From positions 62,001 to 126,000 of the forward strand of contig NZ_JARXWB010000001.1 of the NCBI RefSeq assembly GCF_029892425.1: a stretch of DNA of 64,000 nt, in the 5' to 3' direction. The notes under the pieces were generated by a model. It ran no database searches, was not told where the DNA came from, and saw only the letters and a program-made list of their open reading frames with translations. Source of the DNA: Bradyrhizobium sp. BR13661. GTDB lineage: Bacteria > Pseudomonadota > Alphaproteobacteria > Rhizobiales > Xanthobacteraceae. The stretch's first letter is position 1; each line of letters opens with the position of its first letter. This document shows positions 18,992 through 27,333 of the stretch, piece by piece. The position numbers were made by a program, and so were the translations under genes.

Positions 18992-20350
18992 CTATTTACC
19001 AAACGCCAGCACGTGCAGTCCCAGCCGTTGCCGCACGATCCAGAACAGCAGCACGGTCTCGAAGGTGAGCGAGATCGAGGTCGCGGCCGCGGCGCCGTGG
19101 CCGCCGAACCGCGGCACCAGGGCGATGCAAAGCACGACATTCATCACGAAGGCGAGCGCATAGGCGAGCGCGCAGATCCTCTGCTCGCCGAGCATGTTGA
19201 GCAGCCGCTCGACCGGTCCGATCGCGGCGCGCACCACGAGGCCAACAGCGGCGACGAACATGATGTCGTAGCCGACCACGAATTGCGGTCCGAACAGCCA
19301 GAGCAGCGGCTTGCCGAGCGCGAGCAGCACGGCGGTCGCGGCCAGCGACGGCCAGAACGTCCAGGCGATGGCATGCGCGACATAGGCCGACAGCCGCGCC
19401 TTGTCGCCGCTGGCGTTGTATTCGGCGAAGCGATGTGCCGTCGTCGCCGACATCGCGTAGTGAATGAACGACACCAGGGCCAGCGTCTTCACCACGGCAA
19501 AATAGATGCCGACCTCGTCGGAGGGGCGGAATTGCTGCAGCACCAGCACGTCGGTGTAGGACAGGAGCAGGTAAAAACTCTCGACCAGCAGGATCGGCAG
19601 CGAGACGGCAAGCCAGCCGCTGACGTCATAGGCCTTTGGCCCGGGGGTGATGTGATCGGCGAGCCTGCGGTTCAGTACCACCATCTGCCCGGTCATCGCG
19701 ATCCACACTGCGCCCGCGCTTGCGGCCATCGCGGCGATCGCGCCGAGATGATAGCCGAGCAGGAAGGCGCATGCCGTGATGCCGATGATCAGCGCCTGAC
19801 GGATGATGAATTGCGGCATCAGTCCGAGCTGCATCCAGTCATGCGAGCGTGCGATGCCGTCCTGGGTGTTGGCGACCACGAAGGCAGGCAGCGTCATGCA
19901 GCCGATATAGAGCGGCAGCTCCTCGGCCGGATCGATCCAGGGCGACAGCAATCTGACGATGCCGGCAAGCGCCAGCGACACCAGCGTGGAAACGGCAAAG
20001 GTCAGCCAGCGGCTGCCGGAGAGAAAGCCGCGCAGCAGAGCATGGTCACCGCTGGCGCGATATTCCGGAATGATCTTCTGCGCGGACGCGGAGATGCCGA
20101 AGTCCATCATGCTGCCGAGCAGCAGCACCCAGGTCCAGACATAGACATAGATGCCGTAGTCGGACGTGCCCATCCAGCGCGCGAGCAGCACCTGCGAGAC
20201 ATAGGCAAGGCCCGCGCTGATGACGCGGATGATGAAGATGGTGCCGGCCAGCCGCCGCGTCAGCGACGCCTCGCTCGATCCGCCCGTCAACTTCGCGCGC
20301 AGCCGCGCGATCAGCCCGGCCGGTCCGGTCGTTGCGGGTTCTGCATCCAT
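18992..20350 (-). CDS. Polysaccharide flippase (Wzx/MATE-like)
   Basis: An integral membrane protein of 452 residues with roughly 12-14 hydrophobic helices. The N-terminal SLTRRLAGTIFIIRVISAG and the following LLARWMGTSDYGIYVYVWTW are typical of polysaccharide-biosynthesis (MOP superfamily) flippases of the RfbX/Wzx type. It would move lipid-linked oligosaccharide across the inner membrane. The chosen ATG (MDAEPATTGPAG) starts a short polar cytoplasmic tail; the frame is open 35 codons further upstream. No glycosyltransferase genes adjoin it, so the target glycan is unknown. Confidence 0.85.
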   Translation of the reverse strand: MDAEPATTGPAGLIARLRAKLTGGSSEASLTRRLAGTIFIIRVISAGLAYVSQVLLARWMGTSDYGIYVYVWTWVLLLGSMMDFGISASAQKIIPEYRASGDHALLRGFLSGSRWLTFAVSTLVSLALAGIVRLLSPWIDPAEELPLYIGCMTLPAFVVANTQDGIARSHDWMQLGLMPQFIIRQALIIGITACAFLLGYHLGAIAAMAASAGAVWIAMTGQMVVLNRRLADHITPGPKAYDVSGWLAVSLPILLVESFYLLLSYTDVLVLQQFRPSDEVGIYFAVVKTLALVSFIHYAMSATTAHRFAEYNASGDKARLSAYVAHAIAWTFWPSLAATAVLLALGKPLLWLFGPQFVVGYDIMFVAAVGLVVRAAIGPVERLLNMLGEQRICALAYALAFVMNVVLCIALVPRFGGHGAAAATSISLTFETVLLFWIVRQRLGLHVLAFGK

Positions 20351-20476
20351 CACGGCCAAGTCGAAATCCCCAGGGCGTCCCGCATGCTGCGGCAGGCTTG
20401 ATGCGGTAGCTTTTGGGATTAGCAACCATTCGTTAAGATTCGGTTGGGTGGGCACGCCGTTGCGCCACCCTCGGTG

Positions 20477-20514
20477 TCGTCCCGGACAAGCGTCAGCGCA
20501 GATCCGGGACGACA
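20477..20514. repeat. Short palindrome, family D-like
   Basis: A hairpin with arms GTCGTCCCGGA and TCCGGGACGAC around a short loop that includes AAGCGTCAGCGCAG. The arms resemble those of the longer repeat near 22.2 kb. It sits between the flippase gene upstream side and the DsbD-like gene stop, and could terminate the latter's transcript. Confidence 0.6.
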
Positions 20515-20540
20515 GCTGAGAGTGGCGCGACAGCTTTGGC

Positions 20541-21380
20541 TCACTCCAAATTCGTATTGAACTCGTACGATTTGTCCGGCCCCACCAGCGTGAACTTCAA
20601 AGCAGCACCATCAGGCTTGACGCCCGGAGGCAATCCGTCGAGCTCGAAGGAAAATCGCTTCACGCCGGGCGGGCTGTGCTCGACCGGATCAGGGATCGGC
20701 AGCGACCACTCGGGCGTTGGTCCCTCCACGAACAGGTTGACCTTGCTGTCTTGGGGCGCGACGACATCCACCACCACGTTCTTCGGCCCGTCGCGCTTGA
20801 CGTCGCGGATGGTCAGCGGATTGGGGTCGCCGATCGTGGCGGGCTTCGGCACGGCGTCGAGCGCTGTGCGCAGATTGGCGTCTTCGGTCGAGGCAACATT
20901 GTTGAAGCCGAGCTCGAGATTGGCCTCGACGGGAATGCAGAGCTTTTCGCAGACGGCGTAGTTGATCTCGGCCCGCAACGTCACCGGCTTGTCGGCGGCC
21001 TTGGCGACGATGCGCAGGGGCAGCACGATCTGGTCGTGATAGCCGATCGAATGACCGCCTGCGCCGTCGTCGAATTTCAGCGGCGCCGGCCACATCACGG
21101 TCACGGCTTCGACATTGTCCGACTTTGAGAAGTCGAACCGCGGCGGAACGCCTGAGTCGCCCGGCATCCGCCAATAGGTCTTCCAGCCGGGCTGGAGCTG
21201 GACGACGATACCGCCGAGCAGCACCGTGCCACTGCGTGATCCCGCGAGCAGCCGCACCGCGGAATGTCCGTCGCGCTGCCACGGTGACGCATCGTCAGCA
21301 TGGGCTACCGTCGTCAGCAACGACACAAGCACGGTTGTCGCGACGCCAATCGCCGCATGCAGGGGAACTCTTGTCAGCAT
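20541..21380 (-). CDS. Secreted DsbD N-terminal-domain-like protein
   Basis: A 279-residue protein with a signal peptide (AAIGVATTVLVSLLTTVAHAD). The rest resembles the periplasmic immunoglobulin-like domain at the N-terminus of DsbD/ScsB thiol-disulfide reductases: LQPGWKTYWRMPGDSGVPP, YHDQIVLPL and the paired cysteines of INYAVCEKLCIPVEA. The transmembrane and thioredoxin domains of full DsbD are absent, so this is a stand-alone domain. It may accept electrons for periplasmic copper or cysteine chemistry, which is inference. Monocistronic as far as seen. Confidence 0.8.
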   Translation of the reverse strand: MLTRVPLHAAIGVATTVLVSLLTTVAHADDASPWQRDGHSAVRLLAGSRSGTVLLGGIVVQLQPGWKTYWRMPGDSGVPPRFDFSKSDNVEAVTVMWPAPLKFDDGAGGHSIGYHDQIVLPLRIVAKAADKPVTLRAEINYAVCEKLCIPVEANLELGFNNVASTEDANLRTALDAVPKPATIGDPNPLTIRDVKRDGPKNVVVDVVAPQDSKVNLFVEGPTPEWSLPIPDPVEHSPPGVKRFSFELDGLPPGVKPDGAALKFTLVGPDKSYEFNTNLE

Positions 21381-21522
21381 GGCACGTCTTTACAGGGTCC
21401 CCCTTGGGCAAACCATTGAATTGCTTGTGATGGAGGTACCTGATTCGAGTCTCTGCAAGCCTTGATTTGACAGCCGCCCGGCCCGACATCAGGATAGGAA
21501 TTGAAACCGGAGTGCTTCACCG

Positions 21523-22161
21523 ATGGCTCCCACAGGCAAGAGGACGGGCGAAAGCACCCGCGGCGCGGGGCTCCCCAGTTCGGCCAGTTATCTCGACGGA
21601 CGGCTCCTGATCGCGATGCCTGTCATGGGCGACTCCCGCTTTGAGCGCTCGGTGATCTATCTTTGTGCGCATTCCGCCGAGGGCGCGATGGGTATCATCG
21701 TCAATCATCCGGCCGGCAGCATCGATTTTCCGGAGCTGCTGGAGCAGCTCGGCATCATCAAGAAGGGCGAGCACATCAAGCTGCCCGAAAATGCCGAGAG
21801 CATGAAGGTGCTGGCTGGCGGCCCGGTCGACACCGGTCGCGGCTTTGTGCTGCATTCCAGCGATTTCTATATCGAGCACGCGACACTGCGAATCGACGAC
21901 GGCGTTTGCCTCACCGCGACCGTCGACATTCTGCGCGCGATCGCCAACGGCTCCGGCCCCAAGCACGCCATTCTCGCGCTCGGCTATGCCGGCTGGGCGC
22001 CGGGCCAGCTCGAGACCGAGATTCAGAGCAATGGCTGGCTGCATTGCGACGCGGATGCGGATCTGATCTTCGGCGACGACGTCGACGAGAAATACGGCCG
22101 CGCCCTGCGCAAGATCGGGATTGATCCTGGGATGCTGTCGAACGAGGCCGGGCACGCGTAG
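21523..22161 (+). CDS. YqgE/AlgH family protein
   Basis: A 212-residue protein of the UPF0301 (YqgE/AlgH) family. Landmarks are [49 protein letters not shown], and the C-terminal [18 protein letters not shown]. AlgH was first named as a regulator of alginate genes in Pseudomonas; the molecular function is unresolved. The N-terminal 25 residues are longer than in enteric YqgE. It stands divergent from the DsbD-like gene. Confidence 0.92.
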   Translation: MAPTGKRTGESTRGAGLPSSASYLDGRLLIAMPVMGDSRFERSVIYLCAHSAEGAMGIIVNHPAGSIDFPELLEQLGIIKKGEHIKLPENAESMKVLAGGPVDTGRGFVLHSSDFYIEHATLRIDDGVCLTATVDILRAIANGSGPKHAILALGYAGWAPGQLETEIQSNGWLHCDADADLIFGDDVDEKYGRALRKIGIDPGMLSNEAGHA

Positions 22162-22170
22162 CGCTCCAAT

Positions 22171-22310
22171 GTCGTCCTGGCGAAAGCCAGGACCCATTAC
22201 CCCAAGCTGCAGTTTGAGGCGGCTGGTCACAACCAGCCTTCGCCAAACTGTGTTCGGTGGTAATGGGTCCTGGATCAGCGCTCGCTTTGCTCGCTTGTCC
22301 AGGACGACGA
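22171..22310. repeat. Palindromic intergenic repeat, family D
   Basis: A 140-base inverted repeat with outer arms GTCGTCCTGG and CCAGGACGAC. The next blocks are CCAGGACCCATTACC and GGTAATGGGTCCTGG, which also pair. It lies between the convergent yqgE and dioxygenase genes and could fold into a long hairpin in either transcript. Confidence 0.8.
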
Positions 22311-22343
22311 GATAACCAAGGCCTTCGCCGCACCGACAGCGAC

Positions 22344-23231
22344 CTACTCCGCCGCCTGCTGCTGCACCGTCGGCTCGGTCCCCGCCACCGTGGCCCGGCG
22401 CATGTCGCGGGGCTGCGACTGGTCGTAGCGGCGGACGCGGTGCATGGTCTGGCGGTTGTCCCACATCACGAGATCATGCAGCTTCCATTTGTGGACGTAG
22501 ACAAACTCCGGCTGCGTCGCATGTTCGTTGAGATCGCGCAGCAAGAGCCGGCCCTCCGGCACGCTCATGCCGACGATCTTGCCGGCATGCGATGAGAGAT
22601 AGAGCGACTTGCGGCGATGCACGGGGTGCGTCCGCACCAGCCGTTGCAGCACCGGCTTGAACATCGCCTTTTCGTCGTCCGTGTATTCGGTGAAGCCAAG
22701 CGATCCCCGGGAATACATCAGCGAATGCTCGCAGACGAGATCATCGATCTCCGCCTTGGTCTCGTCGTCGAGCGCGTCATAGGCCGCACGCATATCGGCA
22801 AATTCGGTGTTGCCGCCCTTCGGGTTCACGACGCGCGCGGAAAGCAGCGAGAACTTTGCGGGGATGGGGCGGAACGAGCTGTCGGAATGCCAGAGGCAGT
22901 TGCCGAGATTGAACAGATGCGTACGGCTGTCCTTTGCCAGCGGCTTGCCGTCCTTGCCGAGATTGGAGACGTCGTTGAGGCCGGACTGGAGCCGGTAGTC
23001 CTTTTCCTTCGTCACCGTGCCACCGCGGGCATCCTCGCGCTGGCCGAAGTTCAGCGCGAAGGCCATCTGCTGCTCATCAGTGATGTCCTGGTCGTGGAAG
23101 ACGAGCACCGCATATTTGTCCATGGCGGCCTCGACCTCACGGGCCTCATCCGGCGTAAGAGGCTTTCGCAGGTCGAGGCCGGAAACCTCGCCGGCAAAAT
23201 GCTTCTGAAGCTGCCGGATGGCGATCGTCAT
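22344..23231 (-). CDS. TfdA/TauD family alpha-ketoglutarate-dependent dioxygenase
   Basis: A non-haem Fe(II)/2-oxoglutarate oxygenase of 295 residues. The metal triad is visible as H115 and D117 in LWHSDSSF and H264 in WDNRQTMHR; the 2-oxoglutarate arginine is in the following VRRYD segment. Spacing and length match TfdA (2,4-D dioxygenase) better than taurine dioxygenase, and TfdA-alpha homologues are known in Bradyrhizobium. The natural substrate is not fixed by the sequence; aryloxyalkanoates or an alkyl sulfonate are possible. Two dehydrogenases lie upstream and may act in the same pathway. Confidence 0.85.
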   Translation of the reverse strand: MTIAIRQLQKHFAGEVSGLDLRKPLTPDEAREVEAAMDKYAVLVFHDQDITDEQQMAFALNFGQREDARGGTVTKEKDYRLQSGLNDVSNLGKDGKPLAKDSRTHLFNLGNCLWHSDSSFRPIPAKFSLLSARVVNPKGGNTEFADMRAAYDALDDETKAEIDDLVCEHSLMYSRGSLGFTEYTDDEKAMFKPVLQRLVRTHPVHRRKSLYLSSHAGKIVGMSVPEGRLLLRDLNEHATQPEFVYVHKWKLHDLVMWDNRQTMHRVRRYDQSQPRDMRRATVAGTEPTVQQQAAE

Positions 23232-23327
23232 GGCGCATCTCCCGCGAACCGCGAGCGGTTGGTCCGCTCTGCCATCGAAAAAGCTACTCCGGCGCCTGAT
23301 GATGTCAACGCTCTACGTGCATGGCTC

Positions 23328-24107
23328 TTACGCGTTCCGCGCCATCAACCCGCCGTCGACCGGGATCACGGCGCCGGTGAGGAATGATGCCGCCGGCAGG
23401 CACAGGCTCAGCGTCATATGCGCGACCTCTTCAGGATCGCCGTAACGTCCCAGTGCGGTGCGGCGCTTGGCGTAGATGGTCTTGTGCTCTTCCGAGATGC
23501 GATCGGTGATGGCAGTGCGGATCGGGCCCGGGCAGATGCAGTTGACGGTGATGCCTTCACGGCCGAGTTCGACCGCGAGCGAGCGGGTGAGGCTCGCGAC
23601 GCCACCTTTCGCAGCGGAGTAGGGGCTGTGCAACGCGGTGGCGCCGAGTGCCTCGGTCGAGGCGATGTTGACGATGCGCGGGGACTTCGACTTGCGCAAG
23701 TGCGGCAACGCGGCGCGGATGATGCGCGGATGTGCCGTCAGCATCACCGCGATGCCCCTAGCCCAGGCGTCTTCGTAAGCCTCATCGTCGATCGCGACCC
23801 GCACGGAGATGCCGGCATTGTTGACGACGATGTCGAGCCCGCCGAAATGCGCGACGACGTCGCCAACCACGCGCTTGATCTCGCCACCATCGGCGACGTC
23901 GAGCTTCCACGCCTTCGCCGTTCCACCGCTTGTCGCGATCTCCTTGGCAACGGCCTGCGCGCCTTGCTCGTCGGAATCTGTGACGGCAACGTTTGCGCCT
24001 TCGGCTGCGAACACGCGCGCGGTCGCGCGCCCCATGCCGCTGGCGGCGCCGGTGACGAGAACGGTCAGGCCCTTCACGGAGCGGCTGAGCTCTTTGAATT
24101 CGGACAT
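23328..24107 (-). CDS. Short-chain dehydrogenase/reductase
   Basis: A 259-residue NAD(P)-dependent SDR. It has TGAASGMGRATARVFAAEGA (cofactor loop), NNAG, NIASTEALGATALHSPYSAAKG with the Tyr-x3-Lys pair, and the FLTGAVIPVDGGLMA C-terminus. An acidic residue after the second strand (VTDSDEQG) suggests NAD rather than NADP. The ATG preceded by GAGGAAACAGC gives the standard N-terminus; the open frame beyond it is spurious. It diverges from a second SDR gene. The substrate is unknown. Confidence 0.88.
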   Translation of the reverse strand: MSEFKELSRSVKGLTVLVTGAASGMGRATARVFAAEGANVAVTDSDEQGAQAVAKEIATSGGTAKAWKLDVADGGEIKRVVGDVVAHFGGLDIVVNNAGISVRVAIDDEAYEDAWARGIAVMLTAHPRIIRAALPHLRKSKSPRIVNIASTEALGATALHSPYSAAKGGVASLTRSLAVELGREGITVNCICPGPIRTAITDRISEEHKTIYAKRRTALGRYGDPEEVAHMTLSLCLPAASFLTGAVIPVDGGLMARNA

Positions 24108-24206
24108 GCTGTTTCCTCGCGGTCTCTTGTTTCTTGTTATGAGATGGACAAGGCTGGCATCGATCCGCAGACAGGTCAAACAAGCAAAACAAAAGGGGAG
24201 GCCGCG

Positions 24207-24944
24207 ATGGCGAACGAACTCGATTTCTCTGGCAAGCAGGTGCTGGTCGTCGGTGGTTCCAGCGGTATCGGTAACGGGATCGCACAGGCCTTTCGCACGA
24301 GGGGCGCGCACGTTGCGGTGTGCGGTACGCGGGCTCGCGCAGCGGAATATTCGCCGGAGGAGGGCTCCGATCTCACCGGTCTTGCCTACGCGCAGCTCGA
24401 TGTCGGCAATGCTGGCGCGATCGAGGCGTTCGAGCCGTCCTTCGACAAGCTCGACATCCTCGTGCTCGCGCAAGGCGCGGTGATCTATCGCCGCGGCGAG
24501 TTCGAGATGGCGGGCTTTCGCAAGGTGGTCGAGGTCAATCTGATGAGCCTGATGGCGTGCGCGACGCGGTTTCATTCCATGTTGCGGGAATCCAAGGGCG
24601 CGCTGATCATGGTGTCCTCGACCGCGGCCTATCATTCCACCATGGGCAATCCCGCTTACAATGCCTCGAAGACGGGCGCGGTCGGATTGACGCGAACGCT
24701 CGGTGAGGCCTGGGCCGAGGACGGCATCCGCGTCAACGGTATCGCGCCCGGCCTCGTCGACACCAAGATGACGAAGGTGACGACCGACAATCCCAAGCGG
24801 CTCGAAGGCGCGCTCGCGCGAATTCCGCTGCGGCGATTGGGCACGCCGGCCGACATGGCGGGCGCGGCACTGTTCCTGGCCTCGCCGTTGTCTTCGTACA
24901 TGATTGGACAGACGCTCGTGATCGATGGCGGGCTTATTCTCTAG
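24207..24944 (+). CDS. Short-chain dehydrogenase/reductase
   Basis: A 245-residue SDR starting at an ATG behind GGGGAGG. Cofactor loop VVGGSSGIGNGIAQAFRTRG, catalytic region MVSSTAAYHSTMGNPAYNASK (Ser, Tyr-x3-Lys) and C-terminal IGQTLVIDGGL. The usual NNAG is replaced by LAQGAVIYR, which is common in divergent SDRs. About 100 bases separate its start from that of the oppositely oriented SDR, so they probably share a regulatory region. The long in-frame extension upstream is antisense to the other gene and is not coding. Confidence 0.87.
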   Translation: MANELDFSGKQVLVVGGSSGIGNGIAQAFRTRGAHVAVCGTRARAAEYSPEEGSDLTGLAYAQLDVGNAGAIEAFEPSFDKLDILVLAQGAVIYRRGEFEMAGFRKVVEVNLMSLMACATRFHSMLRESKGALIMVSSTAAYHSTMGNPAYNASKTGAVGLTRTLGEAWAEDGIRVNGIAPGLVDTKMTKVTTDNPKRLEGALARIPLRRLGTPADMAGAALFLASPLSSYMIGQTLVIDGGLIL

Positions 24945-24964
24945 GCCAAACTCCAAGTAGCTGT

Positions 24965-24989
24965 GGAACTGCGCTCGTCCTGATCGGTT
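24965..24989 (+). promoter_or_regulatory. EcfG-type general-stress promoter
   Basis: GGAAC at 24965-24969, a 16-base spacer, then GGTT at 24986-24989 (CGGTT including the base before). This matches the alphaproteobacterial EcfG consensus, GGAAC-N16/17-CGTT, except for one base of the -10 element. It lies about 30 bases upstream of the CsbD-like start, at the right distance for a short leader. CsbD-like genes are typical general-stress targets. Confidence 0.65.
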
Positions 24990-25018
24990 ACTTGGGCAGA
25001 CCCCCGAGGAGGAGCATC

Positions 25019-25393
25019 ATGGACAAGGACAGGATCGTCGGCTCGGCAAAGGAATTCGCCGGACGCGCGGAAGGCGCCATCGGAGACATGGCAGGCGATG
25101 CGCAGACACAGGCATCGGGCAAGGCGCGCGAAGCTGCAGGCACCGTGCAGAATATCTACGGCCAGGCGAAGGATGCCGTGCGCGACGCCGCAGACACCGC
25201 GACGAACTACGCCAAGGATGCCTATGAGAACAGCGGCGAGACGCTTCGCGGCGGCTCGCAGGCGATCTCGCAGAAGGTGCAGGACAATCCGCTCGGTGCG
25301 TTGCTTGTCGCCGGCGGCATCGGCTTCGCACTCGCGCTGCTGATGTCGCGCCCTGCACGTCGTCCCCCGCCGCGCTGGCGCTATTACGGCTGA
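25019..25393 (+). CDS. CsbD-like stress protein with C-terminal membrane anchor
   Basis: A 124-residue protein. The N-terminus MDKDRIVGSAKEFAGRAEGA, with repeated AK/GK helices, matches CsbD-family stress proteins. The last 40 residues (NPLGALLVAGGIGFALALLM, then basic PARRPPPRWRYYG) resemble the glycine-rich membrane tail of YqjD/ElaB-type proteins. It is therefore a CsbD helix region joined to a tail anchor. The start follows GAGGAGG. An EcfG-like promoter directly upstream suggests control by the PhyR-EcfG stress response. The molecular function is unknown. Confidence 0.85.
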   Translation: MDKDRIVGSAKEFAGRAEGAIGDMAGDAQTQASGKAREAAGTVQNIYGQAKDAVRDAADTATNYAKDAYENSGETLRGGSQAISQKVQDNPLGALLVAGGIGFALALLMSRPARRPPPRWRYYG

Positions 25394-25399
25394 GCCGTG

Positions 25400-25490
25400 C
25401 GTCATTCCGGGGCGCGCCGCTTGGCGCGAGCCCGGAATCCATTCATCGACATTGACGGTGGCGCTCGCGCTTCGCGCGCCTCGGAACGAC
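25400..25490. repeat. Palindromic intergenic repeat, family B, copy 1 (decayed right arm)
   Basis: The left part, CGTCATTCCGGGGCGCG with GCGCGAGCCCGGAATCCAT, is nearly identical to the copies near 51.3 and 56.6 kb. The right arm is degenerate (CGCCTCGGAACGAC instead of CGCCCCGGAATGACG). It separates the convergent CsbD-like and DUF459 genes and nearly touches the DUF459 stop codon. Confidence 0.75.
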
Positions 25491-25495
25491 TGCGC

Positions 25496-27184
25496 CTACC
25501 GAACCTCCGCCGAACGCCCGACATTGCCGGGCGGACGCGGGATCGCAGGGTTCGGATTCGGGTTGCGCGGTGCCGGCGCCAGCTGGCGCGGCGCGGGCTG
25601 CGGCGAGCCGAAGCCGAAGAAGTCACGCAGGGACGGCGTCGCCTGTGCCGGTTGCTGCTGCGGCGTCGGCTTCTTCGGTGCGAGCGGCTTGGGTGGCGCG
25701 ATGGCAGCGGCTGCCCCCGGCGTACCGGGAACTGCGGCACCACCGTCAGGCGTCGTGGCCGCAACCGGCGTATCGCCCTTGGCCTGCTCGCGGCCGACTT
25801 CGCGGCGCGGCCAGGAATAGTCGTCAGCACGGCCAGCGGGCGCGGCCAGCGGCTCGCCCTTCACCATTGTTCTCGCAGCGAGTGCATCGACGGCTGCAGG
25901 CCGCGTGCCGGGGCCACCCAGCAATTGATCGGTCGAGATCGAGGCCGCAACCAGCGGCACGATCGGGCCGGCAAGCGGCCGCGGCGCGGGCTTGCCGGGC
26001 TCGGCGCTGGTGTCCGGCGTCGCCGGCTCGCTCGGCAGCGCGATCGGTCCAGACCGGCCTGCGAGCAGACGCGTGATCTCGCGCTCGACGTAATGCGCGA
26101 GCTTGCGCGCGCCGGGTTTGGTGAAGAATACGCCGTCACCGCTGCGGAGCTGGCGGATCTGGCCTTCGAAGTCGGGGCCCTTCTGCAGGAAGCGGCCGGC
26201 TTCGTCGACAAAGCCGTCCCAGACATCGACATAGGTGATGCCGGCCTTCGCCGCACCCTCGCGATAGAGCGAATCCAGGAACAGCATGTCCGCAGTGCCC
26301 TTCGGCCCGCGGATCGCGGGCAGGCCAACCCAGAGCACCGGTACGCCCTTGGCTTTGAGAACGTTCGCGAGTTCCTCGATCTTCTTGTTGTAGAGTTCGA
26401 CCCAGTGGTCGTCGCGGAATTCGTAGAGGCCGTTCGGGTTGCGCGCGGTCTTCTCGGGCGCGGCAACCGGCGCGTCCGCGTTGTCTGCGTCGTCCTGCGG
26501 CAGGTCGGTGTCGACAGGCTTGTCCTCGGGCTTGGCCGCGGCGTCCGGTTTGGCGTCACCTTTTCCTTGCGGCTTGGCACGCGCGCCCTTGTCGTTCTTC
26601 TTGTCTTTGTCCTTATCCTTGTCCGCCGGCTTGTCGACCACGGGTTCGCGGATCGAGATGCGATCGTTGAGGCCGAGCATGACGACGATGACGTCGGGCT
26701 TCTCGGTGTCGAGGATGCCCTTGGCGGCCGCCGCCCAGTCCGAAGGCTCACCCTTCGGCTGGTACTTGATCAGGCCCGAGGTCGTCTTGTGCTTGCGGAT
26801 CACGCCCATGTCGGGCTGCTCGGTGTAGGCGTCTTCCAGGCCATAGGCGAGCCAGTCGGCCATGGCGTCGCCGATCACCAGCACGTTCTTGTCCGGAATG
26901 GTGTCGCGCTTGGCGGGCGCCGGGGCGCGCGAAAAATCCTGGCGCGGAGCCTGCGGCTGCTGCTGCTGGAACGGCGCGAAGAAATCGCCCCAACCACCGC
27001 CGCCGCCACCACCACCGCGTTGCGGGGCCTGGCGCTGCGGCGGGCCGAAGCCGGGGAAGTTGAAGAACCCCTGCGCCGAGGCGGACGAGCCCGCGATCGA
27101 GACCAGGATCGCAAGCGCCGTCCCCAGCGCGATCAGCGGGCCGGTTTCGGTCAGCGCCTTGAAAAAGGATTTTGGCTTCGACAT
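25496..27184 (-). CDS. DUF459 SGNH-fold protein, apparently lacking the catalytic Ser and His
   Basis: A 562-residue exported or membrane-anchored protein with N-terminal hydrophobic segment LIALGTALAILVSIAG, a low-complexity Gly/Gln/Pro stretch (residues 45-95), an SGNH/GDSL-like domain (about 98-375) and a Pro/Ala-rich tail. Block I reads VLVIGDAMAD, with A107 where the nucleophile Ser should be. Block III is intact (VMLGLNDR). Block V reads SGDGVFFTKPGARKLA, with F353 where DUF459 relatives usually have His. A Lys/Asp-rich insertion (about 182-245) follows block III. If this reading is right the protein is a binding or scaffold protein rather than a hydrolase. It is adjacent to a lytic transglycosylase gene in the same direction. 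Confidence 0.85.
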   Translation of the reverse strand: MSKPKSFFKALTETGPLIALGTALAILVSIAGSSASAQGFFNFPGFGPPQRQAPQRGGGGGGGGWGDFFAPFQQQQPQAPRQDFSRAPAPAKRDTIPDKNVLVIGDAMADWLAYGLEDAYTEQPDMGVIRKHKTTSGLIKYQPKGEPSDWAAAAKGILDTEKPDVIVVMLGLNDRISIREPVVDKPADKDKDKDKKNDKGARAKPQGKGDAKPDAAAKPEDKPVDTDLPQDDADNADAPVAAPEKTARNPNGLYEFRDDHWVELYNKKIEELANVLKAKGVPVLWVGLPAIRGPKGTADMLFLDSLYREGAAKAGITYVDVWDGFVDEAGRFLQKGPDFEGQIRQLRSGDGVFFTKPGARKLAHYVEREITRLLAGRSGPIALPSEPATPDTSAEPGKPAPRPLAGPIVPLVAASISTDQLLGGPGTRPAAVDALAARTMVKGEPLAAPAGRADDYSWPRREVGREQAKGDTPVAATTPDGGAAVPGTPGAAAAIAPPKPLAPKKPTPQQQPAQATPSLRDFFGFGSPQPAPRQLAPAPRNPNPNPAIPRPPGNVGRSAEVR

Positions 27185-27333
27185 GCGATCTTTTGCGCGC
27201 GCAACGGGGTCTGGAAGTAGGTCGTTATACTAACGGAATCGGGCGCCAAACGGGCAAATTCTCTTGCAGAATCTTGGTGCCATACACCGCTGAGGGGGCA
27301 GAATCGCCGCTCAGGGTTACTTTCAGGCCGTTT

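Noticed and set aside
24108..24956. Long upstream extension of the minus-strand short-chain dehydrogenase
   Set aside because: It covers the divergent SDR gene in antisense; the ATG behind GAGGAAACAGC gives a standard SDR start.
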